A program made the position numbers and the translations under genes. Below the pieces are notes generated by a model. That model was given only the letters and a program-made list of their open reading frames with translations. It made no database searches and was not told the origin of the DNA. Shown piece after piece: positions 16,486 through 24,985 of a DNA stretch of 64,000 bases; position 1 is the first letter of the stretch, and each line of letters opens with the position of its first letter. The DNA is from Streptomyces sp. NBC_00190 (GTDB lineage Bacteria > Actinomycetota > Actinomycetes > Streptomycetales > Streptomycetaceae): positions 3,658,001 through 3,722,000 of the forward strand of contig NZ_CP108131.1 in NCBI RefSeq assembly GCF_036203305.1. Direction: 5' to 3'.

Positions 16486-17796
16486 CTAAGGGATGTTCTG
16501 GGCCGCGAGGTCCAGGTCGGCCGCGATCCGGGCCGCGATCTCCTCCGCGTACGCCGCGTCCGCGCGCTCGAAGGCGGCCCGCGACGGCCCGCGCAGGAAG
16601 GTCAGCGCGCCCAGCGTCCGCCCCCGGCTGCGCAGCACCGTGCACAGCGCGTGCGCCGCGCCCTCCGGCCACTGGCGGGTCCGCGCCCACCGCGGGTCCG
16701 CCTCCCCGCGCGGGGCGCTACTGCGCACCGAGCCGATCCGGTCGAGCGCCTGCAGCGCCGGATGCCCGGCCTCGTACCGCACGGGGATCGACCCGGGCCC
16801 CGGCAGCGCGGGCGGCGCGACCGCGGACCGCACGAGCCTGCGCCGCTCGGGGCCGGCCGACAGGTCCAGTACGTCGAGCAGCCCGTGCTCGGCGAAGCCG
16901 GCGAGGGCGAAGTCCAGGCGCACGGCCGCGGCCTCGGCCGGATCCTCGCACTCGGCGGCGGCCCGCCCCGCGCGGTGCAGCTGGTGGGACCGGAAGCGCA
17001 GCTGCGCGGTGTCCAGCTGGGCCTGCCGGGCCTCGGTGACGTCCTGGAACAGCCAGCCGACCCCGAGCGGCACCGGCTCCTCCGCCAGCGGCGAGGCCAG
17101 CCGCAGGAATCCGCACCGCAGGCAGCGCCGCCGTACACCCTCCGCGGTGCGCACCGACACCCACAGCTCCACCGGCGCGGGCGGCGCCCCCTCCGCGAGC
17201 ACGTGCTGGAGGGCGCCCTCCAGCTCCTCCACGCCCTGGACGAGCAGTTCCCCGAGCGGGCGGCCGAGCAGGGCGGTGCGCCCGGTCCCGAGGACGCGCG
17301 CGGCGTGCGCGTTGACCACGGCGGGCCGCAGGTCGACGTCCACGAGGACGACGCCCCACGCGGCGTCCTCCAGCAGGGCCTCGCTCAGCGCGATGGACCG
17401 TTCCAGGTCGATCTGCGCGTGCACCTCGCTGAAGGCGCAGTACACCCCGGCGGGTTTCCCGTCCGCGCCCGGCACCCCGGCCGACTGGGTGCGTACGAGG
17501 ACGCGCCCGCCGTCCTTGGTCAGCAGCGCGAACTCGTGCACCTGCCGGCCGGGCACGTCCTGGGCGGCCATGAGTCTGTCCTGCACGTCCTGCGCGTCGG
17601 CGGCGCGCACCGCCCATCCCTCGAAGCCCTTGCGCCCCACGGCCTCGGCGGCGGACCAGCCCAGGATCCGCTCGGCCTCGCGGTTCCAGTGGGTGATCAC
17701 GCCGTCGGCGTCGAACGCGCACAAGGCGGCGTCCATCCCGTCCAGCAGCGCTGCGAGCAGATCGTCGTCGGTCTCGTTACGTCCGAAAGCACTCAC
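16486..17796 (-). CDS. PAS-PAS-GAF sensory protein without a visible output domain
   Basis: A 436-residue cytoplasmic sensor. A first PAS domain is at about 15-130 (AALCAFDADGVITHWNREAERILGW split by short loops) and a second at about 140-260 (WGVVLVDVDLRPAVVNAHAARVLG). A GAF-like domain runs from about 300 to the end. Such N-terminal arrays normally precede a histidine kinase or PP2C phosphatase, but here the protein ends after the GAF region. GTG 17796 is preceded by GGGGGG. It may signal by protein contact, or be a truncated PAS-GAF-PP2C relative. A putative small transcript is divergent to it. Confidence 0.8.
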   Translation of the reverse strand: MSAFGRNETDDDLLAALLDGMDAALCAFDADGVITHWNREAERILGWSAAEAVGRKGFEGWAVRAADAQDVQDRLMAAQDVPGRQVHEFALLTKDGGRVLVRTQSAGVPGADGKPAGVYCAFSEVHAQIDLERSIALSEALLEDAAWGVVLVDVDLRPAVVNAHAARVLGTGRTALLGRPLGELLVQGVEELEGALQHVLAEGAPPAPVELWVSVRTAEGVRRRCLRCGFLRLASPLAEEPVPLGVGWLFQDVTEARQAQLDTAQLRFRSHQLHRAGRAAAECEDPAEAAAVRLDFALAGFAEHGLLDVLDLSAGPERRRLVRSAVAPPALPGPGSIPVRYEAGHPALQALDRIGSVRSSAPRGEADPRWARTRQWPEGAAHALCTVLRSRGRTLGALTFLRGPSRAAFERADAAYAEEIAARIAADLDLAAQNIP

Positions 17797-17964
17797 CCGG
17801 CACCCCCCGCAGGTGTTCGCGTGTGCGGCACGTCAGATCATTGAACTGGAACGTGACGCAGCCCACACCGCTTTCCACGGATTGGGTACACGAAATAAAC
17901 GGTTGTGGCCCCGGGGACACCTGCCTAGGCTCTGACCTACACGAGAAGGGAGGTGGTTCCCGCA

Positions 17965-18003
17965 ATGTACGGAAACCGGACGCGTGAGGTGGCTGCGGGC
18001 TAA
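17965..18003 (+). CDS. Twelve-codon ORF (MYGNRTREVAAG), possible leader peptide
   Basis: ATG to TAA encodes 12 residues preceded by a strong GAAGGGAGGTGG sequence. The ORF sits between a well-formed promoter and a large hairpin. The composition shows no run of one amino acid, so classical attenuation by a single aminoacyl-tRNA is not evident. It could be chance, but the combined signals argue for translation. Confidence 0.4.
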   Translation: MYGNRTREVAAG

Positions 18004-18072
18004 GCGCCCGTCGTCGCACGCACCCAGTGCGGTGCCCGGCGGAACGCCTGGCGCCAATCCACAGCAGTCACC

Positions 18073-18153
18073 CGACCCGCGGGCTCGCCGGTACGTCCGG
18101 CCGGCTTCTCCCACTGCAGGGGAGAGACCCGAGCCCGCGGGTCGTCTGCTTTT
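18073..18153 (+). terminator. Large nested hairpin with T-rich tail
   Basis: The 15-bp perfect arms CGACCCGCGGGCTCG and CGAGCCCGCGGGTCG enclose 42 nt that hold a second 6-bp stem (18107-18112 with 18120-18125). The T-rich tail TCTGCTTTT lies on the plus-strand side, so it points to rightward termination even though both neighbouring genes run leftward. Confidence 0.7.
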
Positions 18154-18166
18154 GCGGGCTACGGGG

Positions 18167-18838
18167 CTACGGGCAGAGACGCTCGACGCGCCACTCCTCG
18201 GACTCCGCGCCCTCCCGGACGTACCGCAGGCGGTCATGGAGGCGGTTCTCGTGGCCCTGCCAGAACTCCACCTCGTGGGGGGTGACCCGGATGCCGCCCC
18301 ACTGCGGCGGGACCGGGACCTGCTCGCCCTCCGGGTAGCGGGCGGCGAGCTCGGCGTAGCGGCGGTCCAGCTCCGCGCGGGAGCCGATCACCGTGGACTG
18401 CTCGCTGGCCCAGGCCCCCAGCTGCGAGCCGTGCGGGCGGGAGCGGAAGTACGCCGCCGTCTCGTCGCGGCCGATACGGGCGGCCGTGCCGGTGACGACG
18501 ACCTGGCGGGCGATGGGGTGCCAGGGGAACAGCAGGGCGACGTGCGGGTTCTCTGCGAGCTCGCGGCCCTTGCGGGATCCGTAGTTGGTGAAGAAGACGA
18601 AACCCCGCTCGTCGAACTGCTTGAGCAGCACCGTACGGGAGCTGGGGCGGCCGTCGGCGGTCGCCGTCGAGACGATCATCGCGTTCGCTTCGAAGACGTG
18701 CGCGTCGGCGGCCTGCTGGAACCACCGGGCGAACTGCCGCAGCGGATCCTCGGCGAGGCTCTCCTCCTCGACGATCTGCGAGCGGTACTGCTTGCGCATG
18801 GTGGCGGGGTCAAGGTCCTGGTCGGTCACCCGGGCCAT
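18167..18838 (-). CDS. pdxH: Pyridoxamine 5'-phosphate oxidase
   Basis: A 223-residue FMN enzyme that oxidises pyridoxamine or pyridoxine 5'-phosphate to pyridoxal 5'-phosphate, the last step of the vitamin B6 salvage route. Family features include [20 protein letters not shown], the FMN-binding [11 protein letters not shown], the [10 protein letters not shown] motif, and the C-terminal [13 protein letters not shown] and WRVERLCP ending. The length is normal. It stands alone, upstream of the small transcript region. Confidence 0.95.
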   Translation of the reverse strand: MARVTDQDLDPATMRKQYRSQIVEEESLAEDPLRQFARWFQQAADAHVFEANAMIVSTATADGRPSSRTVLLKQFDERGFVFFTNYGSRKGRELAENPHVALLFPWHPIARQVVVTGTAARIGRDETAAYFRSRPHGSQLGAWASEQSTVIGSRAELDRRYAELAARYPEGEQVPVPPQWGGIRVTPHEVEFWQGHENRLHDRLRYVREGAESEEWRVERLCP

Positions 18839-19038
18839 CCTGCCGCAGCCAGACCATCGACGGTGTGCCGTATGTCACGCTTCCGCAGTTCATCCGGAAC
18901 GGACAAAATCTTGGGGCCGGTCCGAAGGTCCCCGCACGGATGACCATCGGCCGTGCCGGGCATCAACGGGGATGACCGCGCCGGACCGCGAATCACGCCG
19001 GGAGCCGCGCGTGTTCGCACTATCTGAGGAGCCGCCTG

Positions 19039-20145
19039 ATGTCCGACTTCGTACCCGGGCTCGAAGGGGTCGTCGCGTTCGAGACGGAGATCGCCGAACC
19101 GGACAAGGAAGGCGGTGCGCTCCGCTACCGCGGAGTAGACATCGAGGACCTCGTCGGTCACGTCTCCTTCGGGAACGTCTGGGGTCTGCTGGTCGACGGT
19201 GCTTTCAACCCCGGCCTGCCCGCCGCCGAGCCCTTCCCCATCCCGGTCCACTCCGGCGACATCCGCGTCGACGTACAGTCCGCGCTCGCCATGCTCGCCC
19301 CCGTGTGGGGTCTGAAACCGCTCCTGGACATCGACGAGCGCACCGCGCGCGACGATCTCGCGCGGGCGGCCGTCATGGCGCTCTCGTACGTCGCCCAGTC
19401 CGCCCGCGGCCAGGGCCTGCCGATGGTGCCGCAGCGGGAGATCGACAAGGCCGAGTCCGTCGTCGAGCGGTTCATGATCCGCTGGCGGGGCGAGCCGGAC
19501 CCCAAGCACGTCAAGGCCGTCGACGCGTACTGGACCTCGGCCGCCGAGCACGGCATGAACGCCTCCACGTTCACCGCGCGGGTGATCGCTTCGACCGGTG
19601 CGGACGTGGCGGCCGCGCTGTCCGGCGCCGTCGGCGCGATGTCCGGGCCGCTGCACGGCGGGGCGCCGTCCCGCGTCCTCGGCATGATCGAGGAGATCGA
19701 GCGCACCGGCGACGCCGTGGCGTACGTGAAGAAGGCCCTGGACAAGGGCGAGCGGCTGATGGGCTTCGGGCACCGCGTCTACCGGGCCGAGGACCCGCGT
19801 GCGCGCGTGCTGCGGCGTACCGCGAAGGAGCTGGACGCGCCGCGCTACGAGGTGGCCGCCGCGCTGGAGAAGGCCGCGCTGGAGGAGCTGCACGCGCGCC
19901 GTCCCGACCGGGTGCTGGCCACCAATGTGGAGTTCTGGGCGGCGATCATGCTGGACTTCGCGGAGGTGCCGGCGCACATGTTCACCTCGATGTTCAGCTG
20001 CGCCCGTACCGCCGGCTGGTCGGCGCACATCCTGGAGCAGAAGCGCACGGGCCGCCTGGTGCGTCCGTCGGCCCGCTACATCGGGCCGGGGCGGCGCGAC
20101 CCCCGCGACATCGTGGGCTACGCGGACATCGCCGAGACGGCCTGA
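19039..20145 (+). CDS. Citrate synthase 2 (citrate synthase-like, catalytic Asp replaced by Glu)
   Basis: A 368-residue citrate synthase family protein of the short bacterial type, which condenses acetyl-CoA (or propionyl-CoA) with oxaloacetate. Catalytic histidines are H206 (GPLHGG) and H245 (GFGHRVY). The residue expected to be the catalytic aspartate in the NVDF motif is E298 (NVEFW). GAGGAG precedes the ATG. The gene is monocistronic with a strong terminator. The Glu substitution makes citrate synthase activity uncertain. It may be conserved in this paralogous group, which I recall as citrate synthase 2 in Streptomyces. Confidence 0.88.
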   Translation: MSDFVPGLEGVVAFETEIAEPDKEGGALRYRGVDIEDLVGHVSFGNVWGLLVDGAFNPGLPAAEPFPIPVHSGDIRVDVQSALAMLAPVWGLKPLLDIDERTARDDLARAAVMALSYVAQSARGQGLPMVPQREIDKAESVVERFMIRWRGEPDPKHVKAVDAYWTSAAEHGMNASTFTARVIASTGADVAAALSGAVGAMSGPLHGGAPSRVLGMIEEIERTGDAVAYVKKALDKGERLMGFGHRVYRAEDPRARVLRRTAKELDAPRYEVAAALEKAALEELHARRPDRVLATNVEFWAAIMLDFAEVPAHMFTSMFSCARTAGWSAHILEQKRTGRLVRPSARYIGPGRRDPRDIVGYADIAETA

Positions 20146-20162
20146 TCGCCTCTCGCACGCCA

Positions 20163-20199
20163 GGGCGTCGCATCCCGGTTCGTCCGGGGTGCGACGCCC
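20163..20199 (+). terminator. Terminator after citrate synthase
   Basis: A 16-bp stem (GGGCGTCGCATCCCGG with CCGGGGTGCGACGCCC, one G-T wobble) and a TTCGT loop lies 17 bp past the stop, followed by TTCGCGTTCTC. It can also stop the convergent TetR operon. Confidence 0.82.
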
Positions 20200-20220
20200 T
20201 TCGCGTTCTCGTACTCGCGT

Positions 20221-20823
20221 TCAGCCCAGGGCCGCGTCCAGGATGCGGGCCCACTGGGCGACCACGCGTGCGCGCCGGGCCGTGTCGTCGGTGAGGACAT
20301 TGGCCAGGCCGAGGCCGCGGGCCATGTCGAGGAGGCCCTGCACGGTCTCGCGTACGCCCGGAACGGACTCGTCGGCGCCCAGCAGTTCGACGGCGATCCG
20401 GTGGGTCTCGCGGCCGACGCGGGCCTCCAGTTCGGTGACCCGGGGGCGCAGCTGCTCCTCGTTGGAGGCGGCCACCCACAGCTGGAGCGCGGCCCGGAAG
20501 AGAGTGCCCGTGTACAGGTCCACGAGCGCCTCCACCACGGAGGCGCGGGCGGCGGGACCGGCGTGGAAGAGCTCGCGCAGGGCCGTGGACCGCTCCTCGG
20601 CGACGTACTCGACGGCCGCGGTGAAGAGGTCCTCGCGGGTCGGGAAGTGGTGCTGGGCCGCGCCGCGCGAGACGCCGGCGCGTTCGGCGACGACGGAGAC
20701 GGTGGAGCCGGCCCAGCCGTGTTCGGCCAGGCAGGAGACGGCGGCCTCCAGGAGGTGCCGGCGGGTGACGCGGCTGCGGGCCTGCTTCGGCCCGTGCGTG
20801 GAGCCCTGCTTCGGGCTGGTCAC
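20221..20823 (-). CDS. TetR-family transcriptional regulator of the acyl-CoA operon
   Basis: A 200-residue TetR repressor. The N-terminal helix-turn-helix is at about 20-65 (STVSVVAERAGVSRGAAQHH, then FPTREDLF). The C-terminal ligand domain is helical. GTG 20823 overlaps the enoyl-CoA hydratase stop (GTGA), placing it as the last gene of the leftward catabolic operon. By position it probably represses this operon and is released by an acyl-CoA. The palindrome CAAGCATGCTTG over the operon promoter at 29193-29204 is the obvious candidate operator. Confidence 0.88.
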   Translation of the reverse strand: MTSPKQGSTHGPKQARSRVTRRHLLEAAVSCLAEHGWAGSTVSVVAERAGVSRGAAQHHFPTREDLFTAAVEYVAEERSTALRELFHAGPAARASVVEALVDLYTGTLFRAALQLWVAASNEEQLRPRVTELEARVGRETHRIAVELLGADESVPGVRETVQGLLDMARGLGLANVLTDDTARRARVVAQWARILDAALG

Positions 20824-21557
20824 AGCGACCACGACGGGTCCCGGCGCTCGAAGCGGGCGGTGATTCCCTCGCGGGCCTCGGCGGAGGCGAAGAGTTCCGC
20901 GGACAGCTCCGTCAGGCGGGCGCCGTCGCGCTCCAGGGCCTCGCGTACGGAGGCGGCGGTCAGCGCCTTGGTGGCGGCCAGGCCCTGCGGGGAGGCCTTG
21001 CGCAGGCCGGCGAGGACGGGCTCCAGGGCCTCGTCGACGTCGTCGGCGTGCAGGGTCAGCAGGCCGATCCGGGTGGCTTCGGCGGCGTCGAAGCGCTCGG
21101 CGGTGAGGAAGTAGCGGGCGGCGGCGCGCGGGTCGAGGCGCGGGAGCAGCGGCATGGAGATCACGGCGGGCGCGAGGCCGAGGTGGGTCTCGGTGAAGGC
21201 GTACGAGGACTGCGGTCCGGCGGCGGCGATGTCGCAGACGCCGAGCAGCCCGAGGCCGCCGGCCCGGACGTGGCCGGTGACGCGGGCGACGACCGGCTTG
21301 GGCAGTTCGGCGATCTCCCGGAGCAGGGCCACGAAGTCGGCCGGGGCGGACGGGGACTTGAGGTCGGCGCCCGCGCAGAAGGTGGTGCCGGTGTGGGTGA
21401 GGACGAGGGCGCGGACCGCCGGGTCCGCGGCGGCGGTGGCGAGGGCGGCGCGGAGGTCTGCGACGAGGGCTTCGGACAGCGCGTTGCGGTTGGCCGGGGA
21501 GTCCAGGGTGAGCGTGGCTACGCCGGTCGCTTGCGCGGCGTGCACGAGTGGGGGCAT
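20820..21557 (-). CDS. Enoyl-CoA hydratase/isomerase family protein
   Basis: A 245-residue crotonase-fold enzyme that would hydrate enoyl-CoA intermediates. Visible are SPANRNALSEALVADL, the CoA/oxyanion segment FCAGADLKS and the GHVRAGGLGLLGVCDIA region. GGAGGAG precedes the ATG at 21557; the frame runs open to 21809 but that part is the low-complexity intergenic region. It is coupled to tetR downstream and separated by a 319-bp structured gap from the acyl-CoA dehydrogenase gene. In liu/atu-type pathways the hydratase acts after the biotin carboxylase on a methylglutaconyl-type CoA. Confidence 0.88.
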   Translation of the reverse strand: MPPLVHAAQATGVATLTLDSPANRNALSEALVADLRAALATAAADPAVRALVLTHTGTTFCAGADLKSPSAPADFVALLREIAELPKPVVARVTGHVRAGGLGLLGVCDIAAAGPQSSYAFTETHLGLAPAVISMPLLPRLDPRAAARYFLTAERFDAAEATRIGLLTLHADDVDEALEPVLAGLRKASPQGLAATKALTAASVREALERDGARLTELSAELFASAEAREGITARFERRDPSWSL

Positions 21558-21710
21558 GTCTCCTCCGGAGCGGGGTGTGCGGAACGGGGCGGGGTCTCCC
21601 GGGGGAGGGTATGCGGCCTTGGCAAGGTTGGTCCCTGCCGGGGGCTTGGCGGGGTGGGGCTCGGCTGCGCCGGTCCCCCCCCCGGGGTTTGGCCCGGCTG
21701 CGCGGGGCCG

Positions 21711-21849
21711 TGGCCGGGGCCGGGGTGGGGTGTCGGCCGGGACTGCATGATGTATGGCGCCCCAGGCCTTGCTTCGGGCCTGACGGGCCTGGCACGCGCC
21801 ACAAATCACGTTTTACGTCCCGGCCGACACCCCACCCCGTCCCCGTCCA
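21711..21849. repeat. Long inverted repeat (33-bp arms) between operon genes
   Basis: The arms at 21711-21743 and 21817-21849 are complementary over 33 bp with two mismatches, including 23 perfect pairs (21721-21743 with 21817-21839). Inside are nested stems GGCGC/GCGCC (21756, 21796) and CCAGGCC/GGCCTGG (21762, 21786). It fills the 319-bp gap 21558-21876, which otherwise holds only GC-rich sequence with a C9 run near 21676. It could be an mRNA processing or termination hairpin, or a miniature transposable element remnant. Confidence 0.75.
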
Positions 21850-21876
21850 AGCCGTCGGGCCCGGACCCTGCTCGCC

Positions 21877-23037
21877 TTAGTAGGACTTGGGGAGGCCCAG
21901 GGTCTGGTGGGAGACGAAGTTGAGGATCATCTCGCGGCTGACCGGGGCGATACGGGCCACGCGGGCGGCGGTGATCAAGGAGGCCAGGCCGTATTCGCGG
22001 GTGAGGCCGTTGCCCCCGAGGGTGTGGACGGACTGGTCCACCGCGCGCACGCAGGCCTCGGCGGCGGCGTACTTGGCCATGTTCGCGGCCTCGCCCGCGC
22101 CCATGTCGTCGCCCGCGTCGTAGAGATGGGCGGCCTTCTGCATCATCAGGCGGGCCAGTTCCAGCTCGATGTGGGCTGCGGCCAGCGGGTGTGCCACGGC
22201 CTGGTGGGCGCCGATGGGGTCCTTCCAGACCTGGCGGGTCTTGGCGTAGTCGACGGCCTTGGCGAGGGCGTAGCGGCCCATGCCGATGGCGAAGGCGGCG
22301 GTCATGATGCGTTCGGGGTTGAGTCCGGCGAAGAGCTGGAGGAGGCCCGCGTCCTCTTCGCCGACCAGGGCGTCGGCGGGCAGCCGTACCTCGTCCAGGG
22401 CCAGTTCGAACTGCTTCTCCGCCGCCTGGAGTTCCATGTCGATCGGCGAGTGCGTGAAGCCGGGGGCATCCCTGGGGACGATGAACAGGCACGGCTTGAG
22501 ACGGCCGGTGCGGGCGTCTTCGGTGCGGCCGACGATGAGGGTGGCGTCGGCGATGTCGACGCCGGAGATGAAGACCTTGCGGCCGGTGAGGATCCAGTCG
22601 TCGCCGTCGCGGCGGGCGGTCGTGGTGATGCGGTGGGAGTTGGAGCCGGCGTCGGGTTCGGTGATGCCGAAGGCCATGGTGCGGCTGCCGTCGGCGAGGC
22701 CCGGGAGCCAGGACCGCTTCTGGTCCTCGGTGCCGAAGCGGGAGATGACCGTGCCGCAGATGGCGGGTGAGACGACCATCATGAGGAGGGGGCAGCCCGC
22801 GGCCCCGAGCTCTTCGAGGACGATGGACAGTTCGGTGATGCCGCCGCCACCGCCGCCGTACTCCTCGGGCAGGCTGACGCCGAGATAGCCGAGCTTGGCG
22901 GCGTCGGCCCACAGCTCGTCGGGGTGGCCGCCCTCGCGGGCGAGGCCGGCGAGGTAGGCGCGGCCGTACTTCTGGCCGAGGGCGGCGACCGCCGTACGCA
23001 GGGCCTTGTGCTCTTCGGTTTCGATGACGGGGCTCAT
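21877..23037 (-). CDS. Acyl-CoA dehydrogenase
   Basis: A 386-residue FAD enzyme that oxidises an acyl-CoA to its 2,3-enoyl form. Visible motifs are AFGITEPDAGSNSH (FAD/substrate segment), the WILTGRKVFISG strand and the C-terminal GGNGLTREYG, with E348 in the position used as catalytic base by many family members. Its ATG overlaps the stop of the carboxylase alpha gene (4 bp). In this operon the likely substrate is a branched acyl-CoA such as isovaleryl- or citronellyl-CoA; this is inferred from the neighbouring AtuA and carboxylase genes. Confidence 0.92.
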   Translation of the reverse strand: MSPVIETEEHKALRTAVAALGQKYGRAYLAGLAREGGHPDELWADAAKLGYLGVSLPEEYGGGGGGITELSIVLEELGAAGCPLLMMVVSPAICGTVISRFGTEDQKRSWLPGLADGSRTMAFGITEPDAGSNSHRITTTARRDGDDWILTGRKVFISGVDIADATLIVGRTEDARTGRLKPCLFIVPRDAPGFTHSPIDMELQAAEKQFELALDEVRLPADALVGEEDAGLLQLFAGLNPERIMTAAFAIGMGRYALAKAVDYAKTRQVWKDPIGAHQAVAHPLAAAHIELELARLMMQKAAHLYDAGDDMGAGEAANMAKYAAAEACVRAVDQSVHTLGGNGLTREYGLASLITAARVARIAPVSREMILNFVSHQTLGLPKSY

Positions 23038-24977
23038 GATTGCGGTGCCTCCTGTGCTTCCTGGACTACGGCGAGCAGGGCGCCGAACTCGACCTGTTGG
23101 CCGGTGGCGGCGTGGAGCGCGGTGAGCGTGCCGGAGGCGGGAGCGAGGATGCGGTGCTCCATTTTCATGGCCTCCAGCCAGAGCAGGGGCTGCCCGGCGG
23201 TGACGGGGCTGCCGGGAGCGAGGCCCTCGGCGAGGCGGACCACGGTGCCGGGCATGGGGGCGAGCAGGGAGCCCGGTTCGGTGCGGTCCTGGGGGTCGGT
23301 GAACCGGGGGACGACGGTGAGGGTGTGGGATCCGCAGAGCGTCGAGTCGACGTAGACCTCACCCTTGTTCGAATTTTGTTTCACGTGGAACACGCGGCGG
23401 ATTCCCTCGACTTCGAGGGTGACGAGGGTGGGACTCGCGGCCAGGACCCGAACTCCCGGGTGGTCCACGGGGTGGTAGCGGACTGTGTACTCGGTGGCCG
23501 CGGTGCCGGCCGCCGTGTAGCGGCGCGTCTGGGGCTGGGAGCGGACGTTGCGCCAGCCGCCGAGGCGGGCGGCGAGTGGAGCGTCGGGGGCCGGGGCGGC
23601 CTGGGCGAGCGCCGCGGCCAGGGCGGACAGGGTGGCGTCCGGGGCCTCCTCGGTGAGGGCTGTGAGGTGGCGTTCGTAGAAACCGGTGTCGAGCTGTCCG
23701 GCGGTGAACTCCGGGTGGCGCAGCGAGCGTACGAGGAGCTCGCGGTTGGTGGTGAGCCCGTGGATGCGGGCTCCGGCGAGTGCGTGGGCGAGGGCGCGTA
23801 CGGCCTCGGCACGGGTGGGGGCGTGGGCGACGACCTTGGCGAGCATGGGGTCGTAGTGGATGCCGACGGTGTCCCCGTCGGTGAAGCCGGTGTCCACGCG
23901 GACCTCACCGGGGACGGCGAGGGTATGCAGCACTCCGGTCTGGGGGCGCCAGTCCTGGGCCGGGTCCTCGGCGTAGAGGCGGGCCTCCACGGCGTGGCCG
24001 GTGGGCGGTGGCGGGGTCAGGGGCAGGGCCGCGCCCTCGGCGACGCGCAGCTGGAGGGCGACGAGGTCGAGACCGAAGACGGCTTCGGTGACGGGGTGTT
24101 CGACCTGGAGCCGGGTGTTCATCTCCAGGAAGTACGGGCGCCCGTCGGCGGTGACGAGGAACTCGACGGTGCCCGCGCCCCGGTAGGAGACGGCGCGGGC
24201 GGCGGCGACGGCGGCCTCGTGCAGGCTCTCGCGCAGGCGGTCCGGCAGGCCCGGCGCCGGGGCCTCTTCGATGACCTTCTGGTGGCGCCGCTGGAGGGAG
24301 CAGTCGCGGGTGCCCAGCGCCCAGACGGTGCCGTGGGCGTCGGCGAGGATCTGCACCTCGACGTGGCGGCCGCGCTCCACGTAGGGCTCGGCGAAGACCT
24401 CGCCGTCGCCGAAGGCGGAGCGGGCCTCGGCGGAGGCGGCTTCCAGTTCCTCCTTGAGGGCGTCGAGATCGCGGACGACGCGCATCCCGCGGCCGCCGCC
24501 CCCGGCCGCGGCCTTCAGGAGGAGGGGCAGGTCGGCGGTGGTGGCGGTGGCCGGGTCGACGGGGTCGAGGAGCGGGACCCCGGCGGCGCGCATCAGCTCC
24601 TTCGCACGGGTCTTGGAGGCCATGGCCTCGATGGCCTCGGGCGGCGGGCCGATCCAGGTCAGCCCGGCGGCCTGGACCTCGCGGGCGAAGCGGGCGTTCT
24701 CGGAGAGGAAGCCGTAGCCGGGGTGGACGGCGTCGGCCCCGGCGGCGAGGGCCGCCTTGATGATCAGGTCGCCGCGCAGGTAGGTGTCGGCGGGGGCCGC
24801 GCCGGGGAGGCGTACGGCCGCGTCGGCGGTGCGGACGTGGAGGGCGTCGGCGTCCGGGTCGGAGTGGACGGCCACGGTGGCCAGGCCCAGGGCCTGGGCG
24901 GTGCGGAAGACGCGGACGGCGATCTCGCCGCGGTTGGCCACCAGTACGGCCGAAAGGGGGGTGCTGGGCAGGGTCAT
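23034..24977 (-). CDS. Acyl-CoA carboxylase alpha subunit (biotin carboxylase plus BCCP)
   Basis: A 647-residue protein with an N-terminal biotin carboxylase (AVLVANRGEIAVRVFRTAQ, ATP-grasp loop AAAGGGGRGMRVV, FLEMNTRLQVEHPVTE) and a C-terminal biotin carrier domain with biotinyl-lysine K605 in EAMKMEH. It carboxylates biotin with bicarbonate and ATP for the adjacent beta subunit. The fused layout is like methylcrotonyl- and geranyl-CoA carboxylase alpha. ATG 24977 is used; a GTG four codons upstream overlaps the beta-subunit stop. Coupling on both sides shows operon structure. Confidence 0.93.
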   Translation of the reverse strand: MTLPSTPLSAVLVANRGEIAVRVFRTAQALGLATVAVHSDPDADALHVRTADAAVRLPGAAPADTYLRGDLIIKAALAAGADAVHPGYGFLSENARFAREVQAAGLTWIGPPPEAIEAMASKTRAKELMRAAGVPLLDPVDPATATTADLPLLLKAAAGGGGRGMRVVRDLDALKEELEAASAEARSAFGDGEVFAEPYVERGRHVEVQILADAHGTVWALGTRDCSLQRRHQKVIEEAPAPGLPDRLRESLHEAAVAAARAVSYRGAGTVEFLVTADGRPYFLEMNTRLQVEHPVTEAVFGLDLVALQLRVAEGAALPLTPPPPTGHAVEARLYAEDPAQDWRPQTGVLHTLAVPGEVRVDTGFTDGDTVGIHYDPMLAKVVAHAPTRAEAVRALAHALAGARIHGLTTNRELLVRSLRHPEFTAGQLDTGFYERHLTALTEEAPDATLSALAAALAQAAPAPDAPLAARLGGWRNVRSQPQTRRYTAAGTAATEYTVRYHPVDHPGVRVLAASPTLVTLEVEGIRRVFHVKQNSNKGEVYVDSTLCGSHTLTVVPRFTDPQDRTEPGSLLAPMPGTVVRLAEGLAPGSPVTAGQPLLWLEAMKMEHRILAPASGTLTALHAATGQQVEFGALLAVVQEAQEAPQS

Positions 24978-24985
24978 GTGAGGGC

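Larger units (their letters stand above)
17903..18153 (+). ncRNA. Putative small transcript with its own promoter, a 12-codon ORF and a terminator-like hairpin
   Basis: The 370-bp gap between two leftward genes contains a rightward unit: TTGTGG (17903-17908), a 17-bp spacer, TAGGCT (17926-17931), a GAAGGGAGG ribosome-binding site, then ATG 17965 to TAA 18003 encoding MYGNRTREVAAG. It is followed by a hairpin with a perfect 15-bp stem (18073-18087 with 18130-18144), an inner stem, and TCTGCTTTT. A start near 17938 would give a transcript of about 215 nt. It could be an sRNA, a leader-peptide attenuator or a peptide gene. Nothing downstream on the plus strand is obviously controlled by it. Confidence 0.5.
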
